Shown here: piece by piece, positions 1 through 11,600 of the stretch | How the letters are laid out: every line of letters begins with the position of its first letter | Position numbering within the stretch: position 1 is the first letter of the stretch | Source: Halocafeteria seosinensis | Lineage: Eukaryota > Sar > Bigyra > Bicosoecida | Direction of reading: 5' to 3' | NCBI GenBank assembly: GCA_001687465.1 | Contig: LVLI01000231.1 | Coordinates: forward strand, 124,001 to 188,000 | DNA: 64,000 nt | Notes under the pieces: generated by a model | Seen by the model: the letters and a program-made list of their open reading frames with translations, nothing else | Told to the model about the DNA's origin: nothing | Databases searched by the model: none | Program-made: the position numbers and the translations under genes

Positions 1-1557
1 CGCAACTTCTTTCTGCAAATCTGCAATACGCTCGTCAGTCTTCTTTCGCGTCTCACTAAGTTCGCGAATGTCGTCTTGGAGTTGTTGCCACCGGTTCGTA
101 AGCGAGGAGGCAGAAGATTGCAACTCTTGAGGCACAGATGACAGAAGTTCTTCGATTTTAAAAAGACATTCATCAATCGATTTCAGTTCGTTCTTTTGCT
201 CCAGTTCAAGTTTCTGTAGAGGGCTGGACACTACTTCATTGCCGCCATCTTCCTCTGACTCTCGTTCATTGCCTGTGGAGCCCGACAGGGCCTCGTCTTC
301 CTCGTCCGCTTTACCCGTACTCTTTATCGTATCCTCGCCTTCTACTTCCGATGCCTCCACCGTATACTCAGCCTGGGGCTCTTCGTTGGACTGACGAATG
401 TTCAATCCACTCAGGACACCGCCCTTTCCCTCATCTTCCTCTCCTTGGATCGGTTCATGCTCTTGTGTTGAATGGTTGGTAGCTTCTTCCCCGCTCGTGT
501 TCGCCGCTACAGGAGGACTATGTATTTTCAGTCCAGCAAGCACACCTTCTCCCCCTTCCTGCGCTTCATTCAACGGTGCTTCTTGCTCTTCGCTGTGATG
601 ACCACCCAAATCGCCTTCATTCTGCGTAGCTGATTCCTGACCAGCAAATCTATTCGTTTCCGTATCCATTCTTTGGCTGGACGCGACGGATCCGGTTTCC
701 AGATCGTCACCAGTTTTGGACCTGGCATACCCTACCAGCGGGCCACTCCTCTTTTTCTTTTTCTTAGCTTTTTGAATTGGAGGAAGAGACTGGTTCTGCG
801 ATTCAGATTCGTTACCTTTTATCTGTTCGGACCCTCTGTCGGATACACTAGGCGAAGCTCGCAAGAAAGAAAACGACGATGCATCCTTTGCTGAATCCGC
901 GTCGTGTTTGACGGAGTCACTCTTCCCATCGACTGAATTGGTTGGTTGATGTCCCTGGGAAGACGCACTTGCAGCTCCCCCTCCACCTAGAAAGCTAAAT
1001 CCCGAAACGCTTTCTGCTGTACCGTCATTGTGCGGTTCAGTTCCTCCTTGTTCAGCCGCAGCTGATCCACTATTGTTACCTCCCATACTGCATAATTGGG
1101 GTCCAATTCAAGAACGTTACAAAACTACTGCGGGGCGAGCATGTTGAGATGGCACTTACACGAATGAAAAACCACTAGCGGCTTCCGATTGCGACACTTC
1201 CGCAGCATTACCACCACCACTGGTGTTCGTGAAAGCAAAACCGCTAGGTCCTGCGCTTTGGTCTTCCGCAGAGGAGTCTGCATGACCTACCCCAAAGCCG
1301 GATGATCCTGGAAACCCGGCACTGCTGCCACTGGCAGTCTCTGAGGTAGTTTGTTGGGGTGCTTGATTACTGTTTCGAGCAACAGGGAGATCAAAGAATC
1401 CACCTCCGCTGCTACCACTTCTTGAGGAACTTTGTTGCCACTGATTTTGAGATTGTTGCTGCTGACTGGAGGGAATGACGGGAGCTGGCGGCCGTGAGAC
1501 CCGAGCATTATCGTTATTGCTCTTGCTACCTCCGAAAATTTTGTTTATAAAACTCAT
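1..1557 (-). CDS. Unknown low-complexity/coiled-coil protein with SGFSF-type repeats (3' end outside window)
   Basis: Partial gene. Exons 1160-1557 and <1-1087, joined across a 72-nt GT-AG intron with a split codon, so the frame stays open for 495 codons to the window edge. The start is the ATG at 1557 (MSFINKIFGG). The first 330 residues are rich in S, G, Q and N. They carry a recurring hydrophobic motif: SGFAF, SGFSFV, SGFSFLG and SSFSFLR. A second pair of related motifs follows (GVLAGLKI and GVLSGLNI, each preceded by acidic residues), together with a KKKKKRSG basic patch. The last visible ~70 residues look like an amphipathic coiled coil. No enzyme motif is visible and I do not recognise the family. 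Regularly spaced aromatic motifs in a disordered chain suggest short linear binding sites, which is inference. Shares a divergent promoter with the gene at 1928. Confidence 0.75.
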
Positions 1558-1927
1558 CCTCTTGGTTCATACATGCATGAACTAAAACAAAAACTTCATT
1601 GTCCACCCTTATACGGCAGACAGAAAGAAAACCACACCAGAGAGAAACAGCTTCCCTTGATAAACAAACAAATCGCATTCGTTTGCTACTCGTGTTACCA
1701 GTAGCAGGGCATTCGCTGTAAGTGAATGAATGAACTGAATCAATACACAGAAGATCCGGGCGCTCAGCCCGGATTTTTCAGGAATGTTGGCAGGTTTTTA
1801 CACGATAATGAATGCATGCACGTTGTTGATCACACAAGTCGAATGTGGAAAGAAAGATGGGAGAATTTCCTGATGGTCTATTCTAGTGTGATCGGTTCTC
1901 GATTTGAGGAAGCCAAAAGTGGAGGAC

Positions 1928-3764
1928 ATGCACCCGGCTCAACGCCACCAGAATACGGGTGGGGAAGGGTATAGTGCCCAAAATCGGTCCAATACAAGAC
2001 GATATAGTGGTGAAGAAGGCAATAACAGGTCCGGTATTGACTATAATGTCGATCCGCGGCAGAGTACGGAAAAATTATGGCATGAGATTGAGAATATAGA
2101 TTCGCAAGTGAAGGAGCTGGGCGTGGAATTACCGCCATCCTCGTCTGCATTCAGTTTGAGGAGTGAATCTAATTCAACCACTGGGAGAAACAATACGTCT
2201 CAGTCACGAGAACGTGATGCACCATCCGCTCCCGAACACGGTCATGGTGGCAACCGTCCCTACGAGGTCGGACACCAAAAGCAGCATCCATCTGCGAAGC
2301 CGCCACCGAGCTCGAACGTTGGACACTTTGCGAGACCTACACAAGCTTCGAAGCAAAGATTCGACAGGAGCAAACCCGACCCGGCAGAAAACATGGCTCC
2401 GACATTCGGTCCTCCGACAGCGAGTACCACAAGGAGTAACGCGAGAGGCAAGGGGGGCAATCGCCAGAACGAGTTTTTCCTTGCCCAAAAAACTCGGGGA
2501 GACGAGGGAGGGAAGAGACAGCAACGACAACGTAGCCACGAAGATGCCCACCCTCCCTCTAGAAATATGAAGAATACAATACCGAAGAAACCACCGTCTC
2601 CAAAGAATAAGAACCAGAGTGCTTTAATTTCTGAAATGGTTCACCGTGTTCATTCCGACTATTCGGCCAAGATAGAAGCCCAAAATCAGGTAAGCGAACA
2701 CAACGCAATAGTTGCTTTGACTGCTGGAAATCATCTTGAACGCACTGCTTCCTCAGACGTTGTTGCATGAACTTAGTAGAATCAAGGCGTCTTTGGGTGA
2801 CAACTCAGCGGCGGCATCAAGCGCAGCTTCTTTAGCACAAAAGGTATGCTAGACAATACTCCTCGTTCTTCTTCTTTATGCCGACATACTGAAAACTACT
2901 AATGTGCAGGTTGAAGACATTAGGATGGACAACCAATTGAAAGATGAGACAATCAAACAGCTCCGCGAAGAAGTCTCATTGCTTCGGGACTCCTCGGGCC
3001 AAGGGTAAGTGTCGAGGATTACACCTTCATATTGCTTGATCTCGTCATTGGCCTTCCAACTTGCGACTGCAGCAATAGTCATTCCTCCTCAATTAACGAG
3101 TACAAAGTAAGGAAGAATGGAAGTCGTGATTTTCCTTAACTCCAACATACATTACGGTAATCTGCAGGAACTGCTACAAAAAGAACGGGAGAAGACCGCA
3201 ACCCGGGAAGAAGAAATATCCCGAATGAAGGGCATCTGGAAAGAGGTAGTTGAGGGGTTGAAAGACGAAAACTCTCAGCTTCGCGCAAGATTGGAAAAAC
3301 TAGGAGAGGAGATACCAACGCACGATACCGATTCTGCGGCGGATACCTCTGCGCCCCTTACACACACGACAGTAGTATCTCATGCTGTCGAGGCGGATAC
3401 ACAGACGACAGCGACTGCCAATCAAGATGCACGAAGACTGCCCTTAGACAAACGACCTCCAAGGCGTCCCCCGCCGGCTCCTAGGTCTACTCGATCTGAA
3501 GTATCGCACGCTAATGGGGAATACGAATATCCACGTACATCTGATGCAACTCTTCAAACACAGAGGACATCAGAGTCTAATAACATCGCTTCATCTGCAA
3601 ACTGGAAAACAAGGTCATCTGGACATACGGGCGCAATTGATATGTCCAGATTGAAGAGCAATGGACGTACTGATGTGCTGCAGAAAGTTCGAAACATTCG
3701 GGCATCAATCCGGAACCCGGGCGCAACCACGAGTGATACGCAAGAAGCATACTCGCACTATTAA
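1928..3764 (+). CDS. Unknown protein with central coiled coil and disordered flanks
   Basis: Five exons: 1928-2689, 2757-2843, 2910-3004, 3073-3106 and 3168-3764, with introns of 61-68 nt and a consistent phase, giving about 524 residues. The start is taken at the ATG at 1928, because the frame further upstream has no ATG. Residues 1-240 are polar and disordered (many S, R, N, P). A segment around SEMVHRVHSDYSAKIEAQ leads into a heptad-like helical region running across exons 2-5 (LLHELSRIK, VEDIRMDNQL, ELLQKEREK, GLKDENSQLRARLEKL), so the protein probably forms a coiled coil of ~130 residues. The C-terminus is again disordered and S/T/R-rich. Such an arrangement fits a cytoskeletal or centrosomal scaffold, but nothing specific supports that. 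Its stop lies 51 nt from the stop of the INTS6 gene on the other strand. Confidence 0.75.
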
Positions 3765-3815
3765 TAGCAGTACGGCTACATTCGATGACGTCCGTTCTCC
3801 ATCGTTCTAGAGAGA

Positions 3816-6500
3816 TCATTGACCCGCAAGTACCCGCAGATACTCAGGAGGAATCTCGTCGTGTTGAAACGCCCGCCCCAGCAGCTGATACATACTCGAA
3901 CTACCTCGGGAGTTAGTTATGTCGGGCAAGCCTCGTGATATCTTCCTCCTGAGCGGAGTATCGAACCTTATCGCTTTAAAAAATGCAACATCACTAATTG
4001 TCTTATCGCTGCTCTGAGAACTAGATACACCTTTCTCTTGTTCATAGGTCGTTGCCAGTTGCGATTCAGCTTCATCATTCTCAAATTTCGCGTCTATCAT
4101 TGACTCATCTTTGAAGAGAAACGCGGCCTCAGTTTGAGCCTCAGCGTCAAGGCTCTTATCCACATTTGCCATTTCACCCTTGTCGGAGTCGGTGAAAGAA
4201 GGTTTTCTGTTTCGTCGCTCCGTCAGTCTACTGTAGGGATTACCAAAGTGGATCCATCCCCTCTCCAATTCCGTCGTGGCCGTGTCATCAAAGTTGTTGG
4301 GATCTCGCAGCCGTTTCCGAGATGCCAAACGGGGAATATAATTGCTCATTTCGTGCATAGGGACCATATGCTCCTCATCGACCCCCTCTTGGGAATCAGC
4401 AGGATGCAGCAGATGCCAGTCCTGCTTCCGCTGCTTGCCTCCTATGGTCTGCTGGGGAGCCGCAGTCGAGACATGATATTTGGCGAAAGGGTGAACCGCC
4501 TCCCATTGCTTCACATGGCTGCTACGAGAACTCATGGAACCTACTGATGAAGCGTCAGATACACCTTGTTGAGTTGTTTCCTGCGCGTTCTCGGCTTGAC
4601 CTTGCTCTATCGCAGCGGATTTCATGCATGATTCTGCAGACGCGAATACCTTGCGATACCCCGCTTTATTCTCTGTATCAACATATCTGTCAAGGCTGTA
4701 CTTCTTGAGACCATTGGCTAGGAATTTGCGATAGTACGACGGAACACTCTGAACATATTCACGAAAACTTTCCATCCACCCCATCGGTAGCTCATTCCTC
4801 TCTACTAGGGAACGAACAAACTGGGAGCCAGCACTGGAAAGAGATTCATTGTAAGGACGGACAAGTCGTAAGAGCAGCGAAAACAGCCACGGAAAATTCC
4901 AAGGGAGAATCAGCATCATTACCGTAATCCCCTGGGAAGTTGGGGAGTCCTGAGTTTTATGCCGAATCACAGGATCTTCACTCACACAAATAACACCGAA
5001 GGGAACATTAGAACCCTCAGACGAGGAATAAGACTTCACTGACCATAGGGTACTACGGTCTGTAGCCCCTTCTTTCACTTTCTGGGTGTGTAAATCGACC
5101 ATTTTATCCGTAAGCGCACTCCTTTGCAGGTCGTAGCCATCGAACGGAAACTGAAGGTCTCTAGTGGCAACTTTTATAGCCTCAGACGCACTGACAAGAC
5201 TCTGTGGCTCGCAGTCGACATACAACAGAGGATGCGAACTTCGTCGAAGCACGCCTGACTCGTTGAACTCTTCAGGTATGGGCCAGTACGACGTCCCAGA
5301 GAAACGGGCATACACCTGCTTTCTCAGTACTTTTAGTGAATTGTCCGAGGATATCTCGGAAACGAAGGAAACTAACGGACCAAATTGTGTTTTAGATGAA
5401 AGCTTGGTGGCAATTTTCGACAACGTCTTACATGCGTTGGTCATCGATTCAGCTATGTGAAAGTATCCTCCAGTGGCCCGCGATAAAGCTGGCAGGGACA
5501 AGTTTCTGAGTTTGTTCCATGGTATGTTTACTTCTGCCAGCCTTTTAGCCTCATAGGCTTCATCGTCGACCATAATTACACTATACAGTCGATGATCCCA
5601 TCTGTGACAGCACTTGCTTAGGCCCATACCTTGCTTCAGGTAGTGCCTGTCAGACTTAGACAATGAAGCTGTCAAAGGGCTGTAATCTATAAAACTCCTT
5701 ACATGACTTGAGTCCAATGTCAGTTCGCCATGTACAGAAGAAGGTCCGTGTGCCTGGGAACTCCTCGGTTGATCCAAATATTGACTCATCTCTTGTACAA
5801 GAGAAGCTTCTTCCTTCGAGTCTAAACGTTTTGTAAAGAAATTATCAAGTCCAGGAGAGCTTTTAGATGGGCGATTCCCTTTGAAATAGGAATCAGATAG
5901 CACAAGCACAACTCCGGGCTGGAACGTTCGACCGGACTTTGAGGGATGCCAACCTCTTCCAAAATGGTCAACTCCAACCGCTAGGCGGGCCAAAGACAAC
6001 AAACCGAATGCGTGTACTATGGCGCTACGCATACTTGCTCCTGTGTCCACTTGTAGCTGGCGTACGGCGTGCGTGAACATGGATTGTGGATGCTGCCAGC
6101 CTACCACGACGTGGCTTGAAGGATCCACAGGGCTTTCAAGTGATTCCAGTCCACCATTATGGTTTTGTACATCCTTACCAACTGCTTCCTTTAACTTCGG
6201 CTGGGTTCCTGATTTAACGAGCAGATAGACATCTTCGTCTTCAGAATTCCTAAGTCCAAACGACGTCAGTGATCGTTTCGGCTGCTTCTTGGTGAAGATA
6301 TCATTCCCTCCAGTTTCGCCTCCCATACTCGTCCCCAAAGCCACTGACGGGTTATTGAGCTTCTGTCTGGAGCGCACAAACTGCTCTACAGCTGCCTTCG
6401 CGGCATCCAATCGTGAGACACCTTGCTGACCATGGCTATTCTCCAAGCAGAACTTACGAGCCATAGAAGGCGAAGTATCCACCACGAACACAAACAGCAT
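3816..6500 (-). CDS. INTS6: Integrator complex subunit 6 homologue (VWA domain)
   Basis: Single exon, 894 residues from the ATG at 6500; the upstream in-frame extension begins only at a TTG. Integrator is a nuclear RNA polymerase II-associated complex that cleaves snRNA 3' ends and attenuates transcription. INTS6 helps recruit PP2A to it. The N-terminus is a von Willebrand A domain with an intact MIDAS-type motif (VVDTSPSMARK, DxSxS), followed by family landmarks in the right order: RWDHRLYSV near 300, ATGGYFHIAES, WPIPEEF, a C-rich stretch at VDCEP, PFGVICVSED, LPWNFPWLFSLL, FREYVQSVPSYYRKF, then MVPMHEMSNYIP and HFGNPYSR near 700-760. The last ~60 residues (AFFKAIRFDTPLRRK...) may correspond to the C-terminal INTS6/SAGE1 domain. 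An insertion of ~110 residues after the MIDAS strand is larger than I remember in animal INTS6. Divergent from CapZ alpha. Confidence 0.85.
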   Translation of the reverse strand: MLFVFVVDTSPSMARKFCLENSHGQQGVSRLDAAKAAVEQFVRSRQKLNNPSVALGTSMGGETGGNDIFTKKQPKRSLTSFGLRNSEDEDVYLLVKSGTQPKLKEAVGKDVQNHNGGLESLESPVDPSSHVVVGWQHPQSMFTHAVRQLQVDTGASMRSAIVHAFGLLSLARLAVGVDHFGRGWHPSKSGRTFQPGVVLVLSDSYFKGNRPSKSSPGLDNFFTKRLDSKEEASLVQEMSQYLDQPRSSQAHGPSSVHGELTLDSSHVRSFIDYSPLTASLSKSDRHYLKQGMGLSKCCHRWDHRLYSVIMVDDEAYEAKRLAEVNIPWNKLRNLSLPALSRATGGYFHIAESMTNACKTLSKIATKLSSKTQFGPLVSFVSEISSDNSLKVLRKQVYARFSGTSYWPIPEEFNESGVLRRSSHPLLYVDCEPQSLVSASEAIKVATRDLQFPFDGYDLQRSALTDKMVDLHTQKVKEGATDRSTLWSVKSYSSSEGSNVPFGVICVSEDPVIRHKTQDSPTSQGITVMMLILPWNFPWLFSLLLRLVRPYNESLSSAGSQFVRSLVERNELPMGWMESFREYVQSVPSYYRKFLANGLKKYSLDRYVDTENKAGYRKVFASAESCMKSAAIEQGQAENAQETTQQGVSDASSVGSMSSRSSHVKQWEAVHPFAKYHVSTAAPQQTIGGKQRKQDWHLLHPADSQEGVDEEHMVPMHEMSNYIPRLASRKRLRDPNNFDDTATTELERGWIHFGNPYSRLTERRNRKPSFTDSDKGEMANVDKSLDAEAQTEAAFLFKDESMIDAKFENDEAESQLATTYEQEKGVSSSQSSDKTISDVAFFKAIRFDTPLRRKISRGLPDITNSRGSSSMYQLLGRAFQHDEIPPEYLRVLAGQ

Positions 6501-6847
6501 TCTATTCGCCACATACACACCCTCACACAAAATTACACTTTGGTATTTATTTATGAAGCAGATGAACTATCCCGGCACTTCCAGCAAATCTTGCACCACA
6601 AAGCAACAATCTTATCTGATTCTTTCAACCCAAATCATCGTGCCTTTCTCTGTCATCCATTTAAGCCAATAGGCCGTGGATAGAGTAAGTTGAGCGTCGT
6701 ACATTGATAGAATGCTGTCTTACGTAGTGGTGTGGCTTCCTATACACGCGATATAAAGCTTGCTTGAAGAGCATTGAGACCGAGGGACTTCCTGGTGGCA
6801 GATCTTGGATACTCATTTTCTTCTATTGACACACGAAACAGGTGAAA
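6501..6847. other. Divergent intergenic region, INTS6 and CapZ alpha
   Basis: 347 bp between two head-to-head genes. It must hold both promoters. Only the TATA-like element annotated separately at 6752-6758 is recognisable; no RNA gene or ORF is credible. Confidence 0.6.
6752..6758 (+). promoter_or_regulatory. TATA-box candidate of the CapZ alpha gene
   Basis: TATAAAG lies about 90 bp upstream of the CapZ alpha ATG (6848), a reasonable distance for a short 5' UTR. Assigned by sequence match and position only. Confidence 0.45.
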
Positions 6848-8371
6848 ATGGATAAAAAGGCATTGTTTGGAGACTCTGATGGCGATAGCTCCAGCGATGA
6901 TAGCGGGGACAACTTTCGACCAAAACCAGCGGCAAGCAATACTGCCACAGCTGCGGATACGACCGCAACTAGCAAGGACCCCAAGAAGGAGTTATTAGGA
7001 GACTCAGATGGAGATTCTGATGATGCAAACGCACCAGCTACTGCCACGGGTACCGGTTCAAGTGCTCCTAAAGAGGAGGAGGAAGAGGATAAAGTAGCAG
7101 AAGAGACGAAGCCTACCCCATCTCCAGCCACGGGTGCCGGCTCTAGTGCTGCTAAAGAGGAGGAGGCAGAAAAGAAATCTGCCTCATCTCTTGCTTCCAA
7201 GGAGCCTCAATCGCTGCCAGAATTTACTGAAAAAGAGCGCGTCGCTATGAAACTGCTGGAGCAAACACCTCCCGGACAGCTCGACGAAGTTATATCAGGT
7301 ACGTCTCACTCGATTGGCAGGCAATCGCCAAGGTTGTGAGTACTGTTAGTTCGTATGCAGATCTGAAAAAGTTGCTACCCTCGGTATCGGAACCTGCTAT
7401 TAGAGACGCCTGCAATAGGTATGCCGCGAAGAGCTTTGAAGTGGTTCCGCTGCCTGCAGATAATAAACACAGCGTAAGTGGAAGGCGGATATTGGCCAAG
7501 GGATATTTACCTTCTTAAACTATGTCAAATGTGCCATTTTTGTCAGCTGCTGTTGTCGGAAGATAACTGCATACCTCAAAGTGCTCTAAGCATGGTTTAT
7601 GTTAGCTCCGCAACGAAGAAAGCCTATTCAGTAGATGCAGTGACGAAGGTAATAGTGCGGCTTGCTTTTTCTTTCTGTACTTTTCAAAAGGGCGTATACC
7701 GTACCAACGTTTACAGGAAGTTACACCCTGCGACACTGGCTGCGACAAGTTCTTTCAAGACAATCTGGAGGAACTCCGATCGGCTGTACATTCTTGCTTA
7801 TCGCATTCCCTCTCAGCAAAGTACCAGGAGAAGAATGAATCGTAAGTTCGGTTTAGGCAATTGCTTTCCATGCTTTGCAACCGTGAATTATGAATTATGT
7901 TTTGTGTGCAGGAACCGTCGCGCTGGATACGAAGTATTCGCTAAACAGGATAGCCTGGTCATAACGTTATCTTCTCATCGACATTTCTTAAAGAATTATT
8001 GGGCGGGAAGATGGACGTCTCGATGGATAATAGAGAGCCCCACATCTGAGCCGAAGCTTAGTGGCAAGTCTCAGCTATTAACGCACTATTTTGAAAATGG
8101 GAATGTGCAAATGCATTCGTCAAAGGAGCATTCCTTGAAACTCGATAACGTCTCCAGCAAAAGTGTCAAAGACATTGCTCAGCAGATTGTCACAGGTATT
8201 GAACAGTTGGAGGATAAATACCAACAAGCTCTCGAAGAAAAGTATGAGAACATTGGATCTCAAGCTTTGAAAGATCTTAGAAGAGCCCTCCCTGTTTCGG
8301 GTCAGAAGATGAGTTGGAACGTCCGCGACCACCAGGTGAAGCGTCTGCTCCAAAAGAAGGGCAAGAGCTAG
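6848..8371 (+). CDS. CAPZA: F-actin-capping protein subunit alpha with acidic N-terminal extension
   Basis: Five exons: 6848-7298, 7361-7473, 7547-7648, 7717-7841 and 7912-8371, giving 416 residues. CapZ alpha pairs with CapZ beta and caps filament barbed ends. The conserved part begins near residue 128 (EKERVAMKLLEQTPPGQLDEV, then DLKKLLP) and includes the SNRRAGYEVFAK strand, the KNYWAGRWTSRW signature, HYFENGNVQM and a C-terminal tentacle-like helix ending LRRALPVSGQKMSWN. Family members are usually ~260-290 residues. The extra ~127 residues are an acidic, Ala/Thr-rich extension holding two copies of an L-x-GDSDGDS motif and two copies of an ATGxGSSAxKEEE motif. Exon 1 covers the extension and joins the capping domain without a break, so it appears to be truly part of the protein. 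Confidence 0.9.
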
Positions 8372-8430
8372 GGTCTGGTTGTGGATCTCATATAATGACA
8401 TAGAGAAACTACGCACGTCCAGATATACAA

Positions 8431-8436
8431 AATAAA
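8431..8436 (+). terminator. Poly(A) signal candidate of CapZ alpha
   Basis: AATAAA located 60 nt after the CapZ alpha stop codon at 8371, in the short gap before the kinesin gene. Assigned from motif and position only. Confidence 0.4.
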
Positions 8437-8636
8437 TAACGTTGAAATCCTGGTGTATCTTTCGTTGTCCCGTTGCTCATACGGTATACTTCCGTCTGAA
8501 CAATTAACGCGCGCGCGCGCTGCCAGTGCTTGTGAAGCTCCAGCGTTGAAGGCGTTTAGTGGGGACAAATTAGTCCCATATTGTGTTGATTTCGGTCCAA
8601 TAGTCGATAGAGAGTAGAGTATTCCATCCCGGAGCA

Positions 8637-11600
8637 ATGCCGACTATGAATGGGATGGGCAGTAGCCGTACGTTGCGGTCTAGAACGAATGAACCATTAA
8701 ATGAGAGCGCTAGCTCGACGGGCCTCAAGAAGCCAGGATTCAGCGCTCGACCCCCTCCAGCCCAAGGCTCTACAAGCGGCTCCCATGGCAATACTGGAAC
8801 CCCCAATCGCAACAATGCGATTATGTATTCTCCTCCTCGTACTCGAGGAGCAGGAGGTAGTAGAAACCGAAGCGGTACTGGGAAAACCCCGAATAACAGG
8901 GTTGTGAATATCACATCTCCCAGCCGGCCGTTAAGGAGTGGCAAGAGAGGCCTGGAGGAGGACGACGAGGAGGAAGCAGAAGAATTCATGAACTGCGATG
9001 ACCTGGAATTAGATTTAAGCGTGTACGATAAGGTTGAGTACCACCTTTGCCAAGGTCTAAGCGAAGAATGGGGACAGTCTTACAAAAAAGTTATCACTAT
9101 CCCAAAAAGGTTACCCGAAAAATGCAAATGGAATCCCACAGTAAGCGATGACTTCTCATATCTGAAAATTCTGAAAAATTGGATGATTCGGTTTTGTTTT
9201 GTGCTGAATACTTGCAGGAGAAGCAAAGATGGTTCCAGGAGAAACTTGACCGGTCACGCAAAGTGATCCAGGATTTTGTTGCTCGAAGAGACAACCTTTT
9301 GAAGAGTGCCCAGGAACTGGATCAAGCAGCGGCCAGGCAAGTTCAGGATCTTAGGAAGAGATCCCAAACACTGCGTGAGAGAGAAGCTTCCTTGGAGAAA
9401 GAGAAACACTCTTTAGAAGGAAAGATTGATAACCTCAGTGAAAAAGTACGGGAACTCACTACCGCGAAAGCGGATTTGGAAGATATGCTCGAAAAAGAGC
9501 GAAACGCGAGAACGGAGACCGCCACAAAACTGGAGTGTGAAGAAGCAGAAAAGCAGGACGCAGAAGAGCAACTCCAGGAAGCCAAAAAAAACATATCCAA
9601 TCTAAACAGTCAAATCTCGGACATGGAACGAAAAATAAAACATCTCACGGACGAAAAAGATTCTGCCGTTGACCAGCTAGCCAATGTTCAGAACGAGCAG
9701 TCAGAGAAACTGCGAAGCGAACGTAAAGCCATGGATGACCGCCTCCAACAAATGACGGAAGAACATAATAAAAATGTGGCTGAACTACGTCAGCAAGTCG
9801 AACAACTTCAAAGTGAACTTAACGAAAAGAAGAGCAAACTTGCTGAGAGTGAGAGCCAGCTTTCCGACTACCAGAACAAAGTTCGGGAATATGAAAATGA
9901 GGTGAGCAGGGTTACGCATGAGAAGAACACTGCTGAGCAGTCCAAGAGTGAACTCCAAAAAGAAGTGACAGATCTTCGTGAGCAAATACGTAAGTATATA
10001 CATACGACTAAGTACGAGACGTTTTGATACCCATCACATGTTTACCCTTCCGGAGATACAGAGCAACGCGATAACCACGTGTCCTCGGCAATGGCTTCAA
10101 TAACGAAAATGCAAGAAACAACATACGCTAGAGAACAGCAGTTGCAGGAACAAAATACAAAGCTAAATACGAGGCTGCAGGAGCTTCAGAACGAAAGGGA
10201 TGAACTCAAATCCTCTGAAACAAAACTTTTAGGGGATTTACGCGAGAAAGAGACCAATATAAAAGAACTTAGCGGCGAGTTGGAAAAAGTCAAACAGTCT
10301 CTTTCGGAGACACAGTCATACTTGATGAGTCAACAGTCAGAGTTAGCAGACGTCAAGAAAAAGCTGGAAGAACGAGACGAAGAAGTCAGTAGTCTCAAGA
10401 AGAAGATCGAACAAGATTCGTATGAATACGAAGAGAAAATCGGACACTTTCGGTATAGAGCGGAAGAAGCTGAAAAGCGTGTGAAAGAACTAGAGAAACA
10501 CGAAAAAGAACTCAAGGAGACCAAAGAGGATATTGAGAAAGAGAAAAATGAAGCCAAACAGGAAGCAAAAGAGTATAAGGACAAGACAGGTGCTTTAGAA
10601 GCAGAGCTTCATGCAGTAAAAGAAAGCCTGGGAGCGACCAAAGAAGCTCAAATGGAAAAGCTATGTGAAGTGACTAGGGAAGCAGATAATTTGAGAAGGA
10701 AGGTATCCACCATGTCTGAGCTACACGAGAAGTTGGATGCGGCGGAAGAAAGGTAAGTTTGTTAGTCCAGAAGACTACATGGCGACATCATGAGCTTTCA
10801 AATTGACCTATACTTTTTTGCCAGGGCCCAAAAACTGGAACAGGATTTGTTCGAGGGGGAGATGCAAAGAAGGAAATTACACAATTACGTTCAGGATCTG
10901 CGAGGAAATATCCGTGTTTGTGTACGTGTCAGACCATTTCTGCAGCAAGATGCTTCATCGGAGGCCGCCTTGGAGGATTTGACTCCCGCTGTAGACTGTA
11001 GCGTCGATGGGAATTCGTTAACTCTACTGGAAGTACCCACACGCGGTTGTAAGGAAAAGATTAGCGAAAAAGAGGGTTCGACCATGGACTTTTCTTTCGA
11101 CAACGTTTTTAGTCCCGAAGCCACTCAAAAAGATGTATTCAACGAAGTTTCGGAGCTTGTACAGAGCGCGCTAGATGGTTTCAATGTTTGTCTTTTTTCC
11201 TATGGGCAAACAGGCTCGGGGAAAACGTACACTATGCAAGGATCCGGATCAGGAGAGGAGGCTGGTTTAATACCTCAAAGCGTGCTGCAAATACTCGAAA
11301 CAATAAGGAAACTGAGGAGGCAAGGGTGGAACTATACCCTCGAGGCTTCGTTCCTTGAAATTTATAATGAAAATCTTCGGGACTTATTGTCAGACGATCC
11401 TAACGGATCTACGACGCTATCCATCATTCATCAAGAGGACAGAACAGATGTTCTCGGACTGGAAAAGATCCCTATCTCTACAGCATCCGAAGTTAGGGAT
11501 TTGTTACACAAAGCAGCGCGAAACCGTTCCACTGGGAGGACTAATATGAACGAGTTATCGTCGAGAAGCCATAGTGTCTTCACGTTATATTTACGAGGCG

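Noticed and set aside
6501-6530. Ten-residue upstream extension of INTS6
   Set aside because: It begins with TTG; the family starts right before the VWA strand, which fits the ATG at 6500.
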